A DNA stretch of 64,000 bases from the NCBI GenBank assembly GCA_017550645.1, contig JAFZOI010000024.1, forward strand, positions 124,001-188,000, given 5' to 3'. Position 1 is the first letter of the stretch; each line of letters starts with the position of its first letter. The stretch is from Oscillospiraceae bacterium. Lineage in GTDB: Bacteria > Bacillota > Clostridia > Oscillospirales > Oscillospiraceae. Below, piece by piece: positions 24,689-33,691 of the stretch. The position numbers were made by a program, and so were the translations under genes. The notes under the pieces are model-generated. The model saw only the letters and a list, made by a program, of their open reading frames with translations, did not search any database and had not been told where the DNA came from.

Positions 24689-25468
24689 ATGAAAAAGAAA
24701 AGCCGCAGGCCCATCGTCGCGGGAAACTGGAAGATGAACCTGCTCCCGTCGCAGGTCAGGCCCTTCGGGGAGGAGCTCATGGCCCTCGCCGCGGGCTTTC
24801 ACAGGCAGGAGGCCGTCGTCTGCGTCCCATTCGTGATGCTGCCCGCCGCGCTCAAGGTCTTTGAGGGCAGCGACATATCCGTCGGCGCGCAGAACGTCAG
24901 CGAGAATCCGCGCGGGGCGTTCACGGGCGAGGTCTGCGCCGATCAGCTGCGCGATCTCGGCGTCAAGTACGTCATCATCGGCCACAGCGAGCGCCGCACC
25001 CTCTTCGACGAGGACGACATCCGCATAAATACGAAGGTGCGCCTCGCGCTCGACGCCGGGCTGCACGTCATCATATGCGTCGGCGAAACGGCCGAGCAGC
25101 GCAATATGGACGTCACGTTCGAGGTCATAATGCTGCAGGTCAAGTCCGCGCTCTACGGTCTCGACGGGGACGCGCTCAAGCGCGTCGTATTCGCCTACGA
25201 GCCGGTATGGGCGATAGGCACGGGCGTCACGGCCACGTCCGATCAGGCCGAGGAGGTCTGCTCCTTTATCCGCGGGGTCGTGCGCGCCAAGTTCGGCGCC
25301 CGCGTCGCGAACGGCCTGCGCATACTCTACGGCGGCTCCGTAACGCCGGAAAACGCCGACGATTTCTTTCTCATGCCGGATATAGACGGCGCGCTCATAG
25401 GCGGCGCGTCCCTCGATCCGCACAAGTTCTTCAGCATTCTCGAAGAATCCGAAAACAACGAGGACTGA
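24689..25468 (+). CDS. tpiA: Triosephosphate isomerase
   Basis: 259 residues. Catalytic Lys in AGNWKMN (about residue 15), His in IIGHSERR, Glu in AYEPVWAIGTG, and the phosphate-binding ILYGGSV and ALIGGASLDP loops. It interconverts DHAP and glyceraldehyde 3-phosphate. AAGGAGG lies seven bases before the ATG; 17 bases after pgk and three bases before gpmI, so the three genes form a tight operon. Confidence 0.97.
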   Translation: MKKKSRRPIVAGNWKMNLLPSQVRPFGEELMALAAGFHRQEAVVCVPFVMLPAALKVFEGSDISVGAQNVSENPRGAFTGEVCADQLRDLGVKYVIIGHSERRTLFDEDDIRINTKVRLALDAGLHVIICVGETAEQRNMDVTFEVIMLQVKSALYGLDGDALKRVVFAYEPVWAIGTGVTATSDQAEEVCSFIRGVVRAKFGARVANGLRILYGGSVTPENADDFFLMPDIDGALIGGASLDPHKFFSILEESENNED

Positions 25469-25471
25469 TTT

Positions 25472-26983
25472 ATGAAAACACCGACGGTACTCCTTATCCT
25501 CGACGGCTACGGCCTCGCGCCCGCGGGGCCGGGCAACGCCATCTCCCTCGCTTCTAAAATGAATATCAACACTCTGCTCTTCTCCTGCCCGAGCTGTCTG
25601 CTCGAGGCCTCGGGAGAGGACGTCGGGCTGCCCGCGGGGACTATGGGCAACAGCGAGGTCGGGCATACGAACATAGGCGCGGGCCGCGTCGTATACCAGA
25701 GCCTGCTGCGCATAAATAACGCCATCGCCGACGGCACCTACTTCTCCAATCCCGTCTACGTCGAGGCGGCGGAAGCTCTCGCGGGGACGAACGCCGCGGC
25801 GCATCTGCTGATCCTGCTCTCTGACGAGGGCGTGCACAGCAGCCTTTCGCACCTCTGGGCGATGCTCAGACTGCTCAGGGACAAGGGCGTCAAAAACGTC
25901 TATCTGCACTGCTTCATGGACGGGCGCGACAGCCCGCCGACCTCCGGCGAGGGCTTTATCGCGCAGACGCTCGACAAGCTGCGCGAGCTCGGAGTCGGAA
26001 AGATAGCGACGCTCGGCGGGCGCTTTTACGGCATGGACCGCGACAAGCGCTGGGAGCGCGTCAAGACGCACTACGACGCGATGGTGCTCGGCGAGGCGCC
26101 GTTCGACCCCGATCCGCTGCACGCGGTGCGCGAGTCCTACGCCGCAGGCAAGACGGACGAATTCATCGTCCCCGTCGTGTGCGACAGGGACGGGCTCGTC
26201 AAGCCGGGCGACACTGTATTTTTCATAAACTTCCGCCCCGACAGGGCGCGCGAGCTCACGAGAGCCTTCGCCGAGCCCGATTTTGACGGCTTCGCGCACG
26301 AATACTTCCCCGTCAATTTCGTCTGCGCGACGGAGTACGACGCGGACATCAAGAACGTCACGGTCGCCTTCCCGCCCGAGGTCGTCAAGAACACGCTCGG
26401 AGAATACGTTTCCTCCCTCGGCATGACGCAGATGCACATAGCCGAGACGGAGAAATACGCCCACGTCACGTTCTTCCTCAACGGCGGGCGCGAGGAGCCC
26501 TTCGCGGGCGAAAAGCGCATCCTCATCCCCTCCCCGCGCGAGTTCCCGACCTATGACCTCGTGCCGGAGATGAGCGCGCGCAAGGTCACGGCAGCGGCCT
26601 GCGACTCGATAGCCTCCGGCGCGTTCGACCTCATCGTCGTCAATCTCGCAAACTGCGACATGGTCGGGCATACGGGCGTCATCCCCGCCGTCGTCGAGGC
26701 GGTCGAGGTCGTCGACGAGTGCGTCGGCTCAATAGCGCGCGCGACGGAAAACGCCGGCGGCATATGCATCGTTACGGCAGACCACGGCAACGCCGACGAG
26801 ATGCTCGACTCTAACGGCAAGCCGCACACGGCGCATACCACGAACCCCGTCCCGTTCATCATCTCTGGGGCCGACGTCAAGCTCCATAACGGCCGCCTCG
26901 CGGACATAGCCCCGACGATACTCGACCTGCTCGGGCTCGAAAAACCCGCCGAGATGACAGGTCAGTCGCTGATAGACCGTTGA
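25472..26983 (+). CDS. gpmI: 2,3-bisphosphoglycerate-independent phosphoglycerate mutase
   Basis: 503 residues, normal length. Alkaline-phosphatase fold with LLILDGYGL (metal Asp), TMGNSEVGHTNIGAGR (Ser nucleophile), CFMDGRDSPPTSG, NFRPDRARE, NLANCDMVGHTG and VTADHGNADEM with the C-terminal metal ligands. It converts 3- to 2-phosphoglycerate through a phosphoserine using two Mn2+ ions, as in spore-formers where its pH sensitivity matters for germination. Last gene of the trmL-pgk-tpiA-gpmI unit. Confidence 0.97.
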   Translation: MKTPTVLLILDGYGLAPAGPGNAISLASKMNINTLLFSCPSCLLEASGEDVGLPAGTMGNSEVGHTNIGAGRVVYQSLLRINNAIADGTYFSNPVYVEAAEALAGTNAAAHLLILLSDEGVHSSLSHLWAMLRLLRDKGVKNVYLHCFMDGRDSPPTSGEGFIAQTLDKLRELGVGKIATLGGRFYGMDRDKRWERVKTHYDAMVLGEAPFDPDPLHAVRESYAAGKTDEFIVPVVCDRDGLVKPGDTVFFINFRPDRARELTRAFAEPDFDGFAHEYFPVNFVCATEYDADIKNVTVAFPPEVVKNTLGEYVSSLGMTQMHIAETEKYAHVTFFLNGGREEPFAGEKRILIPSPREFPTYDLVPEMSARKVTAAACDSIASGAFDLIVVNLANCDMVGHTGVIPAVVEAVEVVDECVGSIARATENAGGICIVTADHGNADEMLDSNGKPHTAHTTNPVPFIISGADVKLHNGRLADIAPTILDLLGLEKPAEMTGQSLIDR

Positions 26984-27011
26984 AACTGAAGACCGCTGAG
27001 AAAAAAGAAAA

Positions 27012-27047
27012 AAAAGCAGCATGGCGCTTGCCATGCTGCTTTTATTA
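27012..27047. terminator. Bidirectional terminator between gpmI and tsf
   Basis: AAAAGCAGCATGGC/GCCATGCTGCTTTT, 14-bp stem, loop GCTT, with an A-rich tract before and T run after, so it works for both converging operons. Confidence 0.93.
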
Positions 27048-27059
27048 TGCCTTGGGGTC

Positions 27060-27983
27060 TTACTTCACCATCGCGGCGACTTCTTCGGCAAGGTTGGACT
27101 CTTTCTTCTCGATGCCCTCGCCCTTCTCGAAGCGGGTATAGCCCTTGACGGTGATCGCGGCGCCGACGGCCTTGGCGACGGCGGCGACGTGCTGCTCGAC
27201 GGAGACCTTGTCGTCCTTGACGTAGGGCTGCTGGAGCAGGCAGATCTCCTTATAGAACTTGTTCAGGCCGCCCATGATGATCTTCTCGATGATCTCGTCG
27301 GGCTTGTTGGCGTTCTTCGGATCTTCCTTGGCCTGGACGAGGCGGATCTTCTTCTCGTTGTCGATGAACTCCTGGGAGACCTCGCTCTTGTCGAGGAAGG
27401 TCGGATTGAGGGCCGCGACCTGCATGGCAACGTCCTTGCCGAGCTCGATGACTTCGGCGTTGTTCTCGGCGCCGGCGGCGACTTCCATATTGACGATGAC
27501 GCCGATCTTGCCGCCCATGTGGACGTAGGCGACGTTCAGGCCCGTGTCATAGCGGGCGAAGCGGCGGACCTTGATATTCTCGCCGATGACGAGAACGCGG
27601 TCGTTCTGCATCTCGAGGACGGTCTTGTCGGAGCCGGGATACTGCTCGGCGTAGAGAGCGTCCAGATCGGCGGGGTTCTTCTTCGCGACGACCTCGGCGA
27701 TGTTCTTGACATAGTCGACGAAAAGCTCGTTCTTGGCGACGAAGTCGCTCTCGGCGTTGACCTCGACGACTACGCCTATACCGTCGATAACGGCGGCGTA
27801 AGCCATGCCCTCGGCGGCGATGCGGCCGGCCTTCTTCTGGGCGGCGGCGAGGCCCTTCTCGCGCAGATACTCGACGGCCTTGTCCATATCGCCGTCGGAG
27901 GCCTCGAGGGCCTTCTTGCAATCCATCATACCCACGCCGGTCATTTCGCGCAGGTTCTTAACGTCAGCTGCTGTATAAGCCAT
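27060..27983 (-). CDS. tsf: Translation elongation factor Ts
   Basis: 307 residues. N-terminal UBA-like domain (VKNLREMTGVGMMDCKKALEASDGDMDKAVEYLREKG region), then the EF-Tu-contacting core motif ESDFVAKNELF at about 81-91, and two EF-Ts subdomains. It exchanges GDP for GTP on EF-Tu. 37 bases after rpsB in the usual rpsB-tsf operon. The genes that commonly follow in Firmicutes (pyrH, frr) are not here; a terminator closes the operon instead. Confidence 0.97.
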   Translation of the reverse strand: MAYTAADVKNLREMTGVGMMDCKKALEASDGDMDKAVEYLREKGLAAAQKKAGRIAAEGMAYAAVIDGIGVVVEVNAESDFVAKNELFVDYVKNIAEVVAKKNPADLDALYAEQYPGSDKTVLEMQNDRVLVIGENIKVRRFARYDTGLNVAYVHMGGKIGVIVNMEVAAGAENNAEVIELGKDVAMQVAALNPTFLDKSEVSQEFIDNEKKIRLVQAKEDPKNANKPDEIIEKIIMGGLNKFYKEICLLQQPYVKDDKVSVEQHVAAVAKAVGAAITVKGYTRFEKGEGIEKKESNLAEEVAAMVK

Positions 27984-28020
27984 CTATATAACTTCCTTTC
28001 TTATTCTTTTGTAGCGCGTC

Positions 28021-28761
<741 letters not shown>

Positions 28762-28858
28762 GGGATATTCCTCCTTTTTTTGTTATTACCCTCCACGCCC
28801 GTCACTCGCCTTTCCACCCTTTCGGGCACTCGGTCCGGCGTCAGGGGTGTGTGTAATG
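28762..28858 (-). promoter_or_regulatory. Structured 5' leader of rpsB, candidate S2 autoregulatory RNA
   Basis: From the predicted transcription start to the ATG the minus strand is GC-rich and can fold: ACCC/GGGT and ACGCC/GGCGT form an interrupted outer helix, with an inner GCCC-GAAA-GGGT hairpin closed by a GNRA tetraloop and a repeated CGAGTG. The ribosome site lies just 3' of the closing helix. rpsB leaders that bind S2 are known in several phyla; I cannot tell whether this matches a described class. Confidence 0.5.
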
Positions 28859-28865
28859 CCGAAAT

Positions 28866-28894
28866 ATAGTAGCATACGAAAGCCAAAAAAGCAA
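28866..28894 (-). promoter_or_regulatory. Predicted promoter of rpsB-tsf
   Basis: Minus strand TTGCTT, 17-base spacer, TACTAT, preceded by a T-rich stretch that could serve as an UP element. Confidence 0.65.
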
Positions 28895-28921
28895 GGGGAT
28901 TTTCCGCTTATTTTGCCCTTT

Positions 28922-29197
28922 TTAAAAGCTTTTTTGCCTTTTCAGCCGCTGATATTCGCCCTTGACCTCAACGAGGATTATATCATTGCCCATTCTCGTT
29001 ATGCTCTCCCACGGAAGCACGTAATCCTCCTCCCTGCCGACGACGCCGAGGAGCTTTGCCCTCCCCTGCACGGTGATGGCGAGGACGCGCCCGTCGTGCA
29101 CGTCGAGAAGCACGTCGTCGACGAAGCCGAGCCGCCTCCCGTCGGCGACGTTTATGACCTCCCTGCACCGCAGATCGCCTATCCTGCACGGCTGCAT
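28922..29197 (-). CDS. YlmC/YmxH family PRC-barrel protein
   Basis: 91 residues, a complete PRC-barrel: MQPCRIGDLRCREVINVADGRRLGFVDDVLLDVHDGRV is the N-terminal half, then the beta hairpins ITVQGRAKLLGVVGREEDYVLPWESITRMGNDIILVEV. The family is restricted largely to spore-forming Firmicutes and is annotated as sporulation protein YlmC/YmxH; its molecular role is not established. AAAGGAGGTGA precedes the ATG. Stands alone between rpsB and the divergent exporter gene. Confidence 0.85.
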   Translation of the reverse strand: MQPCRIGDLRCREVINVADGRRLGFVDDVLLDVHDGRVLAITVQGRAKLLGVVGREEDYVLPWESITRMGNDIILVEVKGEYQRLKRQKSF

Positions 29198-29264
29198 GAG
29201 CCGTCACCTCCTTTACGATATGTAAAAGTCTATGGCGCGCGCGGCCGTCTATTCCACTTTTTTC

Positions 29265-29294
29265 TTGCAACGCATGCGATAAAGGTTGTATAAT
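29265..29294 (+). promoter_or_regulatory. Predicted promoter of the metal exporter gene
   Basis: TTGCAA, 18-base spacer, perfect TATAAT. The untranslated leader would be only about 38 bases, leaving no room for a riboswitch. Confidence 0.8.
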
Positions 29295-29338
29295 TATGAT
29301 TTGTAAAACGATCTCGGCCCTTTTTTCGGAGGATCACC

Positions 29339-30202
29339 ATGCCCGAATACATACTCGATTCCCTGCTCGACGTTCTGAAGCTGCTGCCGTATCTCTTCCT
29401 CACCTATCTCGTGCTCGAGATAATCGAGCACAAGGCGATGGACAAGGCCGCGGCGCTCGTGCAGAAGGCGGGGCGCTTCGGCCCCGTCATAGGCGGCCTG
29501 CTCGGTCTGCTCCCGCAGTGCGGCTTTTCGACCGTCGTTTCAAATCTATACGCGGACAGGCTCGTCACGGGAGGCACGCTGCTGGCGATATTCCTCGCGA
29601 CGTCGGACGAGATGCTCCCCATACTCATATCCGAGTCCGTTCCCGCGGGGGTCATCTTCAAGATACTCGGCGTCAAGCTCGTCTCCGGCCTCTTCGTCGG
29701 TCTGCTCTTCGACCTCGTGCGGCGCGCGATGAAGGTCCGCGAGGGCGACGTCAACCTCCACGCCGTCTGCGAGACGACGCACTGCGGCTGCGAGGAGGAG
29801 GGCGGCGTCCTCAAGGGCACGCTCAAGCACACCTTCTCGATCGCGCTCTTCATCCTCGTCATCACGCTCGCGCTCAACACGGCGATACATTTCATCGGCG
29901 AGGATGTCCTGCGCGGGCTCATACTCAATAAGCCCGTCGTCGGGCCGCTCATTGCCGGTATCGTCGGCCTCATCCCGAACTGCGCGGCCTCCGTCATCAT
30001 TACCGAGCTCTTCCTCGAGGGCGCGATGACGACGGGAGCCATGCTCGCGGGCCTGCTCGCGGGCTCCGGCGTCGGCCTGCTGGTCCTCTTCCGCGTAAAC
30101 AGACCCATGAAAGACAACTTCGTCCTGCTCGCGTCGCTCTACGCCGCGGCGATAGTCATCGGCATAGTCCTCGACCTCGTCGGCTTCGTCATAACCGTAT
30201 AA
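29339..30202 (+). CDS. Putative heavy-metal/manganese exporter (ArsP_2-type membrane protein)
   Basis: 287 residues with about eight to ten hydrophobic helices and an internal duplication: GLLGLLPQCGFSTVVSN (about 53-69) and GIVGLIPNCAASVIIT (about 210-225) occupy equivalent places in the two halves. These GLxPxC motifs mark the family annotated as arsenic efflux protein or putative manganese transporter. Between the halves a hydrophilic loop carries CETTHCGCEEE, a possible metal-binding cluster. TCGGAGG precedes the ATG. Monocistronic with its own strong promoter and terminator. Substrate unproven. Confidence 0.75.
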   Translation: MPEYILDSLLDVLKLLPYLFLTYLVLEIIEHKAMDKAAALVQKAGRFGPVIGGLLGLLPQCGFSTVVSNLYADRLVTGGTLLAIFLATSDEMLPILISESVPAGVIFKILGVKLVSGLFVGLLFDLVRRAMKVREGDVNLHAVCETTHCGCEEEGGVLKGTLKHTFSIALFILVITLALNTAIHFIGEDVLRGLILNKPVVGPLIAGIVGLIPNCAASVIITELFLEGAMTTGAMLAGLLAGSGVGLLVLFRVNRPMKDNFVLLASLYAAAIVIGIVLDLVGFVITV

Positions 30203-30216
30203 ACGGCAATAACAAT

Positions 30217-30251
30217 GCCGCCCGAAGGACGTTCCTTCGGGCGGCTTTTTG
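30217..30251 (+). terminator. Terminator of the exporter gene
   Basis: GCCGCCCGAAGGA/TCCTTCGGGCGGC, 13-bp perfect stem, loop CGT, followed by TTTTTG. Confidence 0.93.
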
Positions 30252-30260
30252 TTTTCTTTT

Positions 30261-31061
30261 TTACCGCATTCTGCGGTATTCCCCCTGCGAGAAGAGCTTT
30301 TTGAAGCCGAGCGAGACGTAGAGGCGGTTGCTGTAAGGGTTTTTCTTATCTACGTTCAGCGTCGCGACGCGGCCGGAGGCGAGTATCTCGTTTTTGATAT
30401 TGTTCACGACGAGGCGGGCAAGGCCCTTCCCGCGGTGCTCCGGGCGCGTATAGACGTCGCTCAGGCGGTCGGAATCCCCGGTCGAGGAGACGCGCTTGGC
30501 CATGCTCACGATGAGCCCGCCGCGGCGCAGGACGCGGAAACGGTCGAGCGTCCGCTCCGTCCCCTCTCTGTCGACAGTGTCTAGCAGGCCGCAGTCGGCG
30601 ATGAAGCGCTCGATGAGAGCGCATATCTCGTCGAGGTCTGCTGCGGACGGGATCTCCACTTCGTCCGAGGACGGCTCCGTTACCTCCGTCGCCTCCATGA
30701 AATCCATGGCGAGGCTCTCTTCGAATACTATGCCGTACTTCTCCGTGAGAAACGCCGCCGCGGCGTCCCCGACGTCCTCGCCGCCCATGTACTTGTCGAG
30801 CCGGAAGCCGCCTTCGACGATATGGGCGAATAGCTCCGGGGTGAGCTCGGGCGAGCCGAAGAGCACCGTGCCGAAAGGCTCGGCCCTTACGGCGAGCAGG
30901 GCCTTGTCCCCTTCCTCGGCGCGCAGGGCGTAGTTCTCGCGGTCGGCGCTCTTGATGAGGTCCGCGTCACCATAGAAGAACACGGAGCGGTATTTGTCTG
31001 TATCGAGAAGAGGCCTGTTCTCAGCGAGAAAGGCCTCTCCGTTTCGGTATTCTTTGATCAT
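30261..31061 (-). CDS. GNAT-family N-acetyltransferase
   Basis: 266 residues. The C-terminal half (about 130-266) is a GNAT fold: the acetyl-CoA-binding motif A reads VYTRPEHRGKGLARLVVNNI with the R/Q-x-x-G-x-G/A core, followed by TLNVDKKNPYSNRLYVSLGFKKL. The N-terminal 130 residues match no motif I can name and are acidic, perhaps a second degenerate GNAT-like domain. Substrate unknown. Nine bases after ftsK, so it is the last gene of a uppP-ftsK-GNAT operon. Confidence 0.8.
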   Translation of the reverse strand: MIKEYRNGEAFLAENRPLLDTDKYRSVFFYGDADLIKSADRENYALRAEEGDKALLAVRAEPFGTVLFGSPELTPELFAHIVEGGFRLDKYMGGEDVGDAAAAFLTEKYGIVFEESLAMDFMEATEVTEPSSDEVEIPSAADLDEICALIERFIADCGLLDTVDREGTERTLDRFRVLRRGGLIVSMAKRVSSTGDSDRLSDVYTRPEHRGKGLARLVVNNIKNEILASGRVATLNVDKKNPYSNRLYVSLGFKKLFSQGEYRRMR

Positions 31062-31070
31062 TTAGGTTTC

Positions 31071-33659
31071 CTATTCTTCCTCGTCCGCCTCGAACATGCT
31101 CATCTGAGGCGCGGTCGTTCCCCCGCTCTTGCGGGCCTCCCACTCCTCGCGCGTAATGAGCAGCGGACGGGGCTTGGAGCCCTCGAACGGGCCGACTATG
31201 CCGCGCTCCTCCATCTGATCGACGATGCGCGCGGCGCGCGAATAGCCGAGCTTGAGCCTGCGCTGGAGCATGGAGACGGAGGCCATGCCGCTCTCGAGGA
31301 CGACATTCACGGCGTCGTCGAGCATCTCGTCGGCGTCGTCGTCGGGCGCGGAGTTCGCCTCGTCCATCTCGGCGACGGTCTTGGCGCCCTTTTCCTTGCC
31401 CTGCGCGTTGCGCTCGATCTCCTGATTGATGCTCTCGTCGTACTCCGCCGGGCAGGCGTTCTTGACGAATTCGATGACGTCCTCACGCTCGCGGTCGGTC
31501 ACGAACGTGCCCTGTACGCGCATGGGCTTGCCGGCCCCGAGCGGGAAATAGAGCATGTCGCCCTTGCCGACGAGCTTTTCCGCGCCGGTCTGGTCGAGGA
31601 TGATGCGGGAGTTGAGCGAGCTGTCGACGGCGAAGGCTATCCTTGAGGGGATGTTCGCCTTCATGAGGCCGGTTATGACGTCGGCCGACGGCCTCTGCGT
31701 CGCGATGACGAGGTGGATGCCGGAGGCTCGTCCCATCTGGGCGACGCGGCAGATGCTCTCCTCGACGTCCTTGGCGGCGACGAGCATGAGGTCGGCCAGC
31801 TCGTCTATGAGCACCACGATGCGCGGGAGCTTCTTGCCCTCGGCGGTCATGGACACGGTCTCGTTATAGCTTTGCAGGTCGCGCGCGCCGGACTCGGAGA
31901 AGAGCTTATAGCGCTTGAGCATCTCCATGACGGCCCACTGGAGCGCGCCGGCGGCCTTCTTCGGGTCGGTCACGACGGGGATGAGCATGTGGGGGATGCC
32001 GTTGTAGACGCCGAGCTCTATCATCTTCGGGTCCACCATGATGAGACGCACGTCCTCGGGCGAGGACTTATAGAGCAGGGAGATTATGAGCGAGTTCATG
32101 CAGACGGACTTGCCGGAGCCCGTCGTGCCGGCGATGAGCATGTGCGGCAGCTTGGAGATGTCCCCGACGACGGGCGCGTCGCCAATGTCCTTGCCGATGG
32201 CGAAGGAGAGCGGCGAGGAGGCCTGACGGAACTTGTCCGAGCCTATTATCTCGCGCAGGGTGACGATGTTCGTCAGCTTGTTCGGCACCTCGATGCCGAC
32301 GATGCTTATCTTGTCGGGCACGGGAGCGATGCGCACGCCCGTGGCTCCGAGCGAGAGGGCGATGTCGTCGGCAAGGCCGGTCAGCTTATTGAGCTTGACG
32401 CCCTGCTCGAGCTCTACCTCGTAGCGCGTGACCGACGGGCCGCGCGTCACGTTGCATATCTCGGCGCTGATGCCGAAGCTCCGGAGCGCTCCGTCGAGCC
32501 GTTGGGCGTTCAGGCGCGTCTCCTCGGCCCCGTCGAGCGCGCCGTAGGGCGAGCCCTCGGTCAGCAGGCTGAGCGGCGGGAATATGTAGACCGGGCGCTC
32601 GGGCTCCTCGAGATTCTTTTCTATGTCTGCGGCGACCTCCGCCTCGGCCTCGGCCGCATCCTCCTTGCTGAGCTTCGCGGGCTTGGGCTCCGGAGCCGGC
32701 GCGGGAACGGGCGTCGGCGCAGGGGCAGGCGTTGGAGCGGGCGCCGGAGTCGGCGCGGGAATGGGTTCGGGCTCGGTCGTCTCGGCGAGTGGCTCGGGAG
32801 GCTTGACGCTTCCCTTTTTGCCCTTGACGATCTGATCGGGCGTCGCAACGGTGGGATTGGGATCGAACCACGAGCCGGTCCCTTTGGACGGCCTGATGGG
32901 CCCGTCCACGGGCAGGTCTATGCCCGCCCCCGTCTTCCCCGTCAGCGGGGCGGCCTTGAGCTCGTCCGCGTTTTCCGCGTCGAAGACCTTGCGCTTATTT
33001 TTCACGCCGGGCTTTACGATGGAGGGAAGAGGCTTCTCGGGCTCAGGCTCGGGAGTATATTCGAGGTGCGGGCGGTTCTTGACGGATTCGGCTATTTTGC
33101 TGATCGTCAGGTTGAACGCTGTCAGAACGAAGAATATGAGCAGGACGATGAAGACGATCGCGGCGCCGGCCTTGCTGAAGAGGGACCTGAAGAGCACAGC
33201 GAGATAACCCGTTATGACGCCGCTCTGCATGGCGTTTTCCTTCCAGCCGGAATACATGTCGGCAAAGCCGGGGGCTTCCCATGCTCCGGCCTTCGAGGAG
33301 AACAGATAGCAGAGGACGCCGAACACTATCGGAACGAGCAGCGTGCAGACCAGGCGCAGGCGCACCGGCCTCCCCCTATGGAAGGCGAGGATGATGGCCG
33401 CGCCGAAGAGGGCGAACGGGAGGAGATAATATCCCGCTCCGATGAGGCCCATCATGAAATGCTTGAAAACGCCGAGGAACCAGCCGTCGTTCGCGAACTT
33501 GAACAGGCTAAGCAGCGAGAACACGCCGAGCACGGCGCAGACCACGGCGCCTATCTCGCGCCGCTTGGGCTGCGCGGCCTTGGACGGAGTCTTCGTCCTC
33601 CTCGAGGTCGAAGAGCTCTTCGCCGCGGCGGTCGAGCGTTTTTTCTTTTTTGTCGCCAA
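31071..33659 (-). CDS. ftsK: DNA translocase FtsK/SpoIIIE
   Basis: 862 residues. A basic N-terminal tail is followed by four membrane helices (about 35-55, 70-93, 102-120 and 146-185) and a long Pro/Ala/Thr-rich linker (about 195-360). The motor has Walker A GTTGSGKS at 511-518 and Walker B VVLIDELADL at 615-624. A C-terminal winged-helix gamma domain (LQRRLKLGYSRAARIVDQMEERGIVG) reads chromosome polarity. It pumps DNA across the closing septum and, in spore-formers, into the forespore; SpoIIIE and FtsK cannot be separated on sequence alone. 32 bases after uppP. Confidence 0.95.
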   Translation of the reverse strand: MATKKKKRSTAAAKSSSTSRRTKTPSKAAQPKRREIGAVVCAVLGVFSLLSLFKFANDGWFLGVFKHFMMGLIGAGYYLLPFALFGAAIILAFHRGRPVRLRLVCTLLVPIVFGVLCYLFSSKAGAWEAPGFADMYSGWKENAMQSGVITGYLAVLFRSLFSKAGAAIVFIVLLIFFVLTAFNLTISKIAESVKNRPHLEYTPEPEPEKPLPSIVKPGVKNKRKVFDAENADELKAAPLTGKTGAGIDLPVDGPIRPSKGTGSWFDPNPTVATPDQIVKGKKGSVKPPEPLAETTEPEPIPAPTPAPAPTPAPAPTPVPAPAPEPKPAKLSKEDAAEAEAEVAADIEKNLEEPERPVYIFPPLSLLTEGSPYGALDGAEETRLNAQRLDGALRSFGISAEICNVTRGPSVTRYEVELEQGVKLNKLTGLADDIALSLGATGVRIAPVPDKISIVGIEVPNKLTNIVTLREIIGSDKFRQASSPLSFAIGKDIGDAPVVGDISKLPHMLIAGTTGSGKSVCMNSLIISLLYKSSPEDVRLIMVDPKMIELGVYNGIPHMLIPVVTDPKKAAGALQWAVMEMLKRYKLFSESGARDLQSYNETVSMTAEGKKLPRIVVLIDELADLMLVAAKDVEESICRVAQMGRASGIHLVIATQRPSADVITGLMKANIPSRIAFAVDSSLNSRIILDQTGAEKLVGKGDMLYFPLGAGKPMRVQGTFVTDREREDVIEFVKNACPAEYDESINQEIERNAQGKEKGAKTVAEMDEANSAPDDDADEMLDDAVNVVLESGMASVSMLQRRLKLGYSRAARIVDQMEERGIVGPFEGSKPRPLLITREEWEARKSGGTTAPQMSMFEADEEE
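32676..32768 (-). repeat. Degenerate tandem repeat encoding the Pro-Ala-Thr linker of FtsK
   Basis: Codes for residues 298-328 with the unit PAPTPAPA repeated about three times, then PVPAPAPEPKPA; a low-complexity spacer of the translocase, not a separate element. Confidence 0.8.
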
Positions 33660-33691
33660 TCAAATCACCCCTGTGGTCGTGTGTGGATATC

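Noticed and set aside
24356-26671. 771-codon minus-strand frame opposite pgk-tpiA-gpmI
   Set aside because: Crosses three well-defined glycolytic genes in antisense and shows no recognisable domain.
29198-29338. Manganese (yybP-ykoY) riboswitch before the exporter
   Set aside because: The predicted promoter leaves only about 38 leader bases, too few for a riboswitch aptamer.
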